Assembly (NCBI GenBank): GCA_900544105.1
Contig: UQUC01000005.1
Coordinates: 1 to 54,857, forward strand
Length of the DNA: 54,857 nt
Origin: an uncultured Oscillibacter sp.
GTDB lineage: Bacteria > Bacillota > Clostridia > Oscillospirales > Oscillospiraceae
Reading direction: 5' to 3'
The stretch's first letter is position 1. Each line of letters starts with the position of its first letter. A program made the translations under genes and the position numbers. Below are positions 51,046 through 54,857 of the stretch, piece after piece. The notes beneath the pieces were generated by a model. That model saw only the letters and a list, made by a program, of their open reading frames with translations, was not told where the DNA came from and did no database searches.

Positions 51046-51121
51046 GAAATGTAGTATTGAAAACTATTTTTCGCCGATCCACTGTCAACATCCTGTGGAA
51101 TCGAGGTAGGAGTGTGTCATC

Positions 51122-51952
51122 ATGTTGAATCTTGTCAGCGACAGCAGCTGTGATCTGATCTCTGGGGAACTCAATTCCCCTTACGCCCGTCTGACGGTAG
51201 CGCCCATGTGCCTGCACGTTGGCGGCCAGGACTATCTGGATACGCCGGAGCTGGATATTCCGGCATTGCTGAGCAAGCTGGCCCATCACCGTTCCTCGTC
51301 CGCCTGCCCCTCCCCCGCCGCCTATGCCGAGGCCTTCGAGCAGGGTGAGGAAACCATCTGCGTGACCATCTCATCCCAGCTGTCCGGTTCCTATAACGCT
51401 GCTATGGCCGCGAGAGATCTGGTTCTGGCGGAGCACCCGGAAAAAAAGATCTTTGTGTTGGATTCCCGTGCCACCTCCGGCGCTATGATCCTACTGCTAC
51501 GCAAGGCCGCCGAGCTGGCGGAACAGGGGCTGCCCTTTGAGGAACTGTGCACAGAGCTTCAATCCTGCCAGAAGAATACCCGTCTCTGCTTCACGCTGGA
51601 GCATTTTGACAATCTGGTAAATAACGGACGGATGCCGCCTCTGGCCGGCACCCTGCTCCAGACGCTGGGCATCCGCATTGTCGCGGAAGCCACGGCCGAG
51701 GGTACGATCCACGTGGCGAAAAAGGCCCGTGGTGAGGCCCACACCGCCAGAGCCATTTCCCAGCTTATGAGCGATACCAAGGACTGCACCGGCAGCCATG
51801 TGATCATCACCCACTGCCAGAATCCTGAAGGCGCCGAACGGCTGCGGAACGCGATCCTGGACCGTCTGCCGGTAAAGGCTGTGGAGGTCCTGCCCTGCCG
51901 TGGTCTCACCAGCTTCTACGCCATGGACAAGGGACTGATCCTCTCTTATTGA
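51122..51952 (+). CDS. DegV family fatty-acid-binding protein
   Basis: 276 residues with the DegV start LVSDSSCDL, the fatty-acid-head block TICVTISSQLSGSYNAA and RATSGAM. DegV/FakB proteins present fatty acids to a kinase (FakA) for phospholipid synthesis; no fakA is near. Its own promoter sits upstream. Confidence 0.93.
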   Translation: MLNLVSDSSCDLISGELNSPYARLTVAPMCLHVGGQDYLDTPELDIPALLSKLAHHRSSSACPSPAAYAEAFEQGEETICVTISSQLSGSYNAAMAARDLVLAEHPEKKIFVLDSRATSGAMILLLRKAAELAEQGLPFEELCTELQSCQKNTRLCFTLEHFDNLVNNGRMPPLAGTLLQTLGIRIVAEATAEGTIHVAKKARGEAHTARAISQLMSDTKDCTGSHVIITHCQNPEGAERLRNAILDRLPVKAVEVLPCRGLTSFYAMDKGLILSY

Positions 51953-51963
51953 TCGACTTCCCA

Positions 51964-51992
51964 TTGACTTTTCCCACTGTTTTGCGTACAAT
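51964..51992 (+). promoter_or_regulatory. Promoter of rnpB
   Basis: TTGACT, 17-nt spacer, TACAAT; transcription would start at about 51999, the first base of P1. Confidence 0.8.
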
Positions 51993-51998
51993 AGACCC

Positions 51999-52495
51999 GC
52001 GAGGAAAACAGACAGTCGCGTGGAAGGGGCGAAAGGCCCTTCCGTGAGGAAAGTCCGGGCTCCACAGGGCAAGGATAACGGGTAACGCCCGCCGAAGGCG
52101 ACTTCAGGAAAAGTGCAACAGAGATATACCGCCTCGTCGTCGCAAGCTTCCTATTCTTTTTCGTTTTCTCTACACTCCGTAAAGAACCCAGCGAAGCGGT
52201 TCTTTACGGAAAAGGAGGAACAGCGAAATGAGTGAGCCGTGCCGTATCGCGGCGCGGCGAAGGATATGAAGCTTGTGACGACGTGGTAAGGGTGGAAAAG
52301 TGCGGTAAGAGCGCACTCAATGGCTGGGAACAGTCCATTGCTGTAAACTCTATCCGGAGCAACACCGGTATGGGAGCGGGAGCTTCGCGCTCTAAGGCTG
52401 GCCCGGCCGCTCCCGGGGTGGCTTGAGCGTATCGGCAACGGTACGTCGAGATAGATGACTGTCAAATACAGAACCCGGCTTATAGTTTTGCTCGC
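51999..52495 (+). ncRNA. rnpB: RNase P RNA, class A
   Basis: The catalytic RNA for tRNA 5' processing. P1 forms from GCGAGGAAAAC (51999-52009) and GTTTTGCTCGC (52485-52495). Core sequences are clear: GAGGAAAGTCCGGGCTCC, ACAGGGCAAGGATAACGGG, GTGCAACAGAGATATACC, GGTGGAAAAGTGCGGTAAG and ACAGAACCCGGCTTATAG. At 497 nt it is longer than usual for class A (about 350-400) because of a large P12 arm at 52135-52283. A terminator follows 8 nt later. Confidence 0.95.
52135..52283 (+). other. Extended P12 arm of RNase P RNA with inserted hairpins
   Basis: A 16-bp base (CGTCGTCGCAAGCTTC with GAAGCTTGTGACGACG) carries a 117-nt interior with two further hairpins: a 12-bp one at 52177-52209 (CCGTAAAGAACC stem) and a 9-bp GC-rich one at 52236-52258. 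Between them is GGAGG followed 10 nt later by ATG. Confidence 0.75.
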
Positions 52496-52503
52496 ATATA
52501 TAC

Positions 52504-52536
52504 AAAAGGAACAGCGGAAGTCCGCTGTTCCTTTTT
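52504..52536 (+). terminator. rnpB terminator, first copy of locus B hairpin
   Basis: AAAAGGAACAGCGG, AAGT, CCGCTGTTCCTTTTT. Identical to 52698-52730 on the far side of repeat element B. Confidence 0.9.
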
Positions 52537-52697
52537 CAGCGTGTCGAAAATTTTTTCGCCCCGCTGAACAAGTTTTCAGAACTTTACAAAAGTTCTGAAA
52601 ACTTAGGATTTCAATGGCGCAGGAAACCCCTCTTGGGTTTCCCGCGCACACCCTTCCTTACCGTCCCGGAGAATTTACCACTTTATTGGCAATCTCC
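52537..52697 (+). repeat. Structured repeat element, copy B (161 bp)
   Basis: Same orientation and organisation as copy A at 7417-7574, starting CAGCGTGTCGAAAA. The central hairpin is a perfect 15-bp stem at 52571-52603; the third hairpin GGAAACCC/GGGTTTCC is perfect here. The flanking terminator hairpin is the rnpB one, unlike that of copy A. Confidence 0.85.
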
Positions 52698-52730
52698 AAA
52701 AGGAACAGCGGAAGTCCGCTGTTCCTTTTT
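52698..52730 (+). terminator. Second copy of locus B terminator hairpin
   Basis: All 33 nt identical to 52504-52536, including the A4 and T5 flanks, just ahead of the dinB promoter. Confidence 0.85.
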
Positions 52731-52733
52731 CTC

Positions 52734-52762
52734 TTTTCAATTCCGAACAGATGTGCTATACT
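52734..52762 (+). promoter_or_regulatory. Promoter of dinB
   Basis: TTTTCA, 17-nt spacer, TATACT, about 60 nt before the dinB start. No LexA box was recognised. Confidence 0.5.
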
Positions 52763-52819
52763 CAGCATGATGTAAGGACATTCTTATTTTCATCACAACT
52801 GCCCGGAAAGGAGGCGCAC

Positions 52820-54034
52820 ATGGACCGGGTCATTTTTCACTGCGATCTGAACTGCTTCTATGCCTCCGTGGAGCTGCTCTCCCACCCAGAGCTGCGGGAG
52901 GTGCCGGTGGCCGTAGCCGGTGATCCCGCCTCCCGGCACGGAATTATTTTAGCGAAAAACGAGCCTGCCAAGCAGTGCGGAGTCAAAACCGCCGAGACCA
53001 TCTGGCAGGCCAAGAAGAAATGCCCCAATCTGGTGCTGCTTCCCGCCCATCACAAGCTGTATCGGGAATATTCCAAAAAGGTCAACGCTATCTACGACGA
53101 GTACACCGATCTGGTGGAATCCTTCGGCATCGACGAAAGCTGGCTGGACGTGACCAACACCCTCCACCTGTTCGGCGGGGACGCCAAGGCACTGGCGAAT
53201 GCCATCCGGCAGCGGGTGAAACGGGAGCTGGGGTTGACCCTGTCCGTAGGTGTCAGCTTTAACAAGGTCTTTGCAAAGCTGGGCAGTGACTATAAAAAGC
53301 CGGATGCCACCACCGTTATTTCCAGGGAAAACTGGCGGTCTATCGTCTGGCCCCTGCCGGTGGGGGACCTGCTGTATGTAGGCGGCGCGGCCCAAAAGCT
53401 GCTGGGACAATACGGCGTCAAAACCATCAGCCAGTTGGCCGCCTGCAAGAGGGAAACATTGGAGACCCTCATGGGCAAGATGGGTACCCAACTTTACGAA
53501 TACGCCAATGGGCTGGACAGCGCTCCTGTCCGGGCCAGACTGGACGTGGAGCCGGTGAAGTCTGTCGGCAATGGCACTACCTTCCCCCAAAACCTCACCA
53601 CTCGTATTCAGGTGCAGGCCGGGATCGCCGTTTTAGCAGACTCCGTGGCCACCCGGCTGCGGCGGGAGGGGCTATACGCCGGAGGCATCCAGGTCACCGT
53701 CCGGGACCCGGCCTTCCACGATCGCTCCCGGCAAAAGCAGCTCCCCGCCCCCACCCATCTCATCCGGGATCTGACCAACGCTGCCATGGCTTTGACGGAG
53801 GAACTGTGGACACCCCCTGCCCCCATCCGGGCGCTGACCGTCACCGCCATCCACCTGTCCCCTGACGGGGAGGCCTACGAGCAGGCCGACCTGTTCGACC
53901 CCACCGCCGGGCAACGGAACGCCCGGCAGGAAAAATTGGAGTCCGCTATGGACGCCATCCGAAAAAAATACGGCGGCGGCGCCATTGCCTATGGAGCCAC
54001 CCGCCCAGAGAAAGAGGAGGACCCCCTGCCATGA
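52820..54034 (+). CDS. dinB: DNA polymerase IV (Y family)
   Basis: 404 residues from the ATG at 52820 behind AAAGGAGG; the upstream extension of the frame is not used. Catalytic motifs IFHCDLNCFYASVE and SFGIDESWLDVT, then thumb and little-finger domains. It performs translesion synthesis. It overlaps the next gene by 4 nt. No beta-clamp motif was confirmed at the C-terminus. Confidence 0.94.
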   Translation: MDRVIFHCDLNCFYASVELLSHPELREVPVAVAGDPASRHGIILAKNEPAKQCGVKTAETIWQAKKKCPNLVLLPAHHKLYREYSKKVNAIYDEYTDLVESFGIDESWLDVTNTLHLFGGDAKALANAIRQRVKRELGLTLSVGVSFNKVFAKLGSDYKKPDATTVISRENWRSIVWPLPVGDLLYVGGAAQKLLGQYGVKTISQLAACKRETLETLMGKMGTQLYEYANGLDSAPVRARLDVEPVKSVGNGTTFPQNLTTRIQVQAGIAVLADSVATRLRREGLYAGGIQVTVRDPAFHDRSRQKQLPAPTHLIRDLTNAAMALTEELWTPPAPIRALTVTAIHLSPDGEAYEQADLFDPTAGQRNARQEKLESAMDAIRKKYGGGAIAYGATRPEKEEDPLP

Positions 54035-54618
54035 CCCGTCAGGAAGAAAAACAGCAGCTTCGCGCCATTGTTCGTCGCTTAGAGGCGACTTTGGCCCCGG
54101 AATATAAGACAAGGAGTGCTCGTTCCATCGCGCATCGCCTGCTGGCTATGCCGGAATATCAGGAAGCCCAAACGGTTTTCTGCTTCGTGGGCACAGATCG
54201 AGAGATCGACACACGGCCGATTTTAGAAAACATTCTCGCCGCCGGAAAAACGCTCTGCGTCCCTCTGTGCACCGAGCCGGGCCGCATGGAGTCCCGCCGG
54301 ATCACGGACCTGAATCAGCTTATCCCCGGCCGCTACGGGCTTTTGGAACCAACGGCGGACGCACCGGTCGTTCCTGTGGACGCCATCGACTTCGCCGTGC
54401 TCCCCTGCGTCACCTGCAACTATCTGGGACAACGGCTGGGCCACGGCGGTGGATATTATGACCGATTTCTCTCCCAGTACCGGGGCGGCACGGTGCTGCT
54501 GTGCCGGGAACTGTTGATCCGGCAGGAGATCCCCGTGGAACCCCATGACTATCCCATTCCCTGGGTTTTGACGGAGTGCGGACTGTATGAGGACGGAATT
54601 CCCGCCCCTCTCGGATAA
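54031..54618 (+). CDS. 5-formyltetrahydrofolate cyclo-ligase
   Basis: 195 residues with the substrate and ATP loop LGHGGGYYDRFL and the N-terminal basic helix of the family. It recycles 5-formyl-THF to methenyl-THF. It is translationally coupled to dinB (ATGA). Confidence 0.94.
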   Translation: MTRQEEKQQLRAIVRRLEATLAPEYKTRSARSIAHRLLAMPEYQEAQTVFCFVGTDREIDTRPILENILAAGKTLCVPLCTEPGRMESRRITDLNQLIPGRYGLLEPTADAPVVPVDAIDFAVLPCVTCNYLGQRLGHGGGYYDRFLSQYRGGTVLLCRELLIRQEIPVEPHDYPIPWVLTECGLYEDGIPAPLG

Positions 54619-54685
54619 TAGGTGTTGCGTTTTAGATCACATCAGCTGCAATATGTAGCATCTTTTTTGCAAATAGGAGCTTTGC

Positions 54686-54784
54686 GTGATCGTCCAGGAT
54701 CCCGTACAACATCTTTCTCCGTTGGACCCGGAGAAGCCCTTCGTCACCAGCGGCATCCGGGTGGGTACTCCCCGTCTCCCTTAA
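54686..54784 (+). pseudogene. glyA: glyA (serine hydroxymethyltransferase) fragment
   Basis: A 32-codon frame contains PLDPEKPFVTSGIRVGTP, the conserved C-terminal region of SHMT (the usual next residues are AVTTRG). Here the match stops right after GTP and the frame ends in RLP and a stop; nothing upstream of the Pro-Leu-Asp resembles SHMT. It is a remnant of 50-60 bp, not a gene. Confidence 0.7.
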
Positions 54785-54814
54785 TTAAAGATATTGTTGG
54801 GTAAAAAAGAAAGG

Positions 54815-54857
54815 TCAGTCGATTTTGCCGATGAAGCGGTAGTAGATTTCTACTTCC
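54815..54857 (-). CDS. C-terminal end of a probable serine recombinase (partial)
   Basis: The minus-strand frame entering from the right edge ends EVEIYYRFIGKID then TGA. This ending is typical of large serine recombinases of the TnpX/DUF4368 type carried by clostridial mobile elements. Only 13 codons are visible, so the call is tentative. Confidence 0.5.
   Translation of the reverse strand, partial: EVEIYYRFIGKID

Larger units (their letters stand above)
50776..51121. other. Divergent regulatory gap between murD and degV-type gene
   Basis: 346 bp. It holds a minus-strand promoter for murD and a plus-strand promoter for the DegV gene. The murD leader is about 130 nt and GC-rich with no recognised riboswitch; no supported gene was found. 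Confidence 0.6.

Noticed and set aside
1..54857. CRISPR arrays, tRNA genes and rRNA genes
   Set aside because: No spaced identical repeats and no TTCGA-type T-arm/CCA patterns were found on either strand.

Overview
The window reads as chromosome of a GC-rich, endospore-forming Gram-positive anaerobe of the Clostridia. The best guess is family Oscillospiraceae, from gene content and codon bias; this is inference, because no rRNA is present. Evidence includes sporulation genes (a SpoIID/LytB protein, spoIIM, a 24-residue SpoVM, a SipL-like LysM protein, yunB), a T-box ahead of tyrS, a PASTA-domain kinase with its phosphatase, cdaA/cdaR, RemA, and class A RNase P RNA.

Layout. 1-5.1 kb, minus strand: spoIID-like, queA, a DUF1858 gene, trmK, a Nif3-like gene, yebC. 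5.1-7.4 kb, plus strand: asd and dapA (lysine/DAP pathway). 7.4-7.6 kb: a 158-bp repeat element between two identical terminator hairpins. 7.6-13.4 kb, minus: tyrS with T-box, an amidase-like protein, an ECF sigma factor with a DUF4179 membrane partner, xerD, spoIIM. 13.7-16.2 kb: a small membrane protein, then a plus-strand spore-coat cluster (50-aa membrane protein, spoVM, sipL). 16.2-26.4 kb is the accessory part: two intact MATE transporters, a third MATE broken by two frameshifts, YccF, DIP1984, a WYL regulator, several very short ORFs, a degenerate ABC-ATPase-like protein, a zinc dehydrogenase and several structured non-coding stretches. 26.6-39.3 kb is one long minus-strand block in the order typical of Firmicutes: yicC, remA, gmk, rpoZ, priA, def, fmt, zinc metallopeptidase, rsmB, rlmN, stp, pknB, rsgA. 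39.4-50.8 kb, minus: a DnaJ-like gene with DUF5685 and RseC-like genes, cdaA-cdaR, a class V aminotransferase with DUF3343, ispD/ispF, ligA, yunB, murD. 51.1-54.6 kb, plus: DegV, rnpB, a second copy of the repeat element, dinB, 5-formyl-THF cyclo-ligase. The right edge holds a glyA-like fragment facing the 3' end of what looks like a site-specific serine recombinase, so a mobile element probably begins there.

The most unusual signal is the repeat element (158 and 161 bp at 7417-7574 and 52537-52697). Each copy lies between two perfect copies of the local terminator hairpin. The hairpin differs between the two loci but is identical on both sides of each element. A central 14-15 bp stem carries a compensatory base-pair change between copies, and indels break any shared reading frame, which points to selection on RNA or DNA structure. 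Other notable items are a roughly 150-nt P12 arm in RNase P RNA carrying extra hairpins and a small Shine-Dalgarno-led ORF, a possible attenuator or pseudoknot leader ahead of the second MATE gene, and an orphan plus-strand RNA-like unit between the two MATE genes.

All family calls are from reading the translations; no database search was run.
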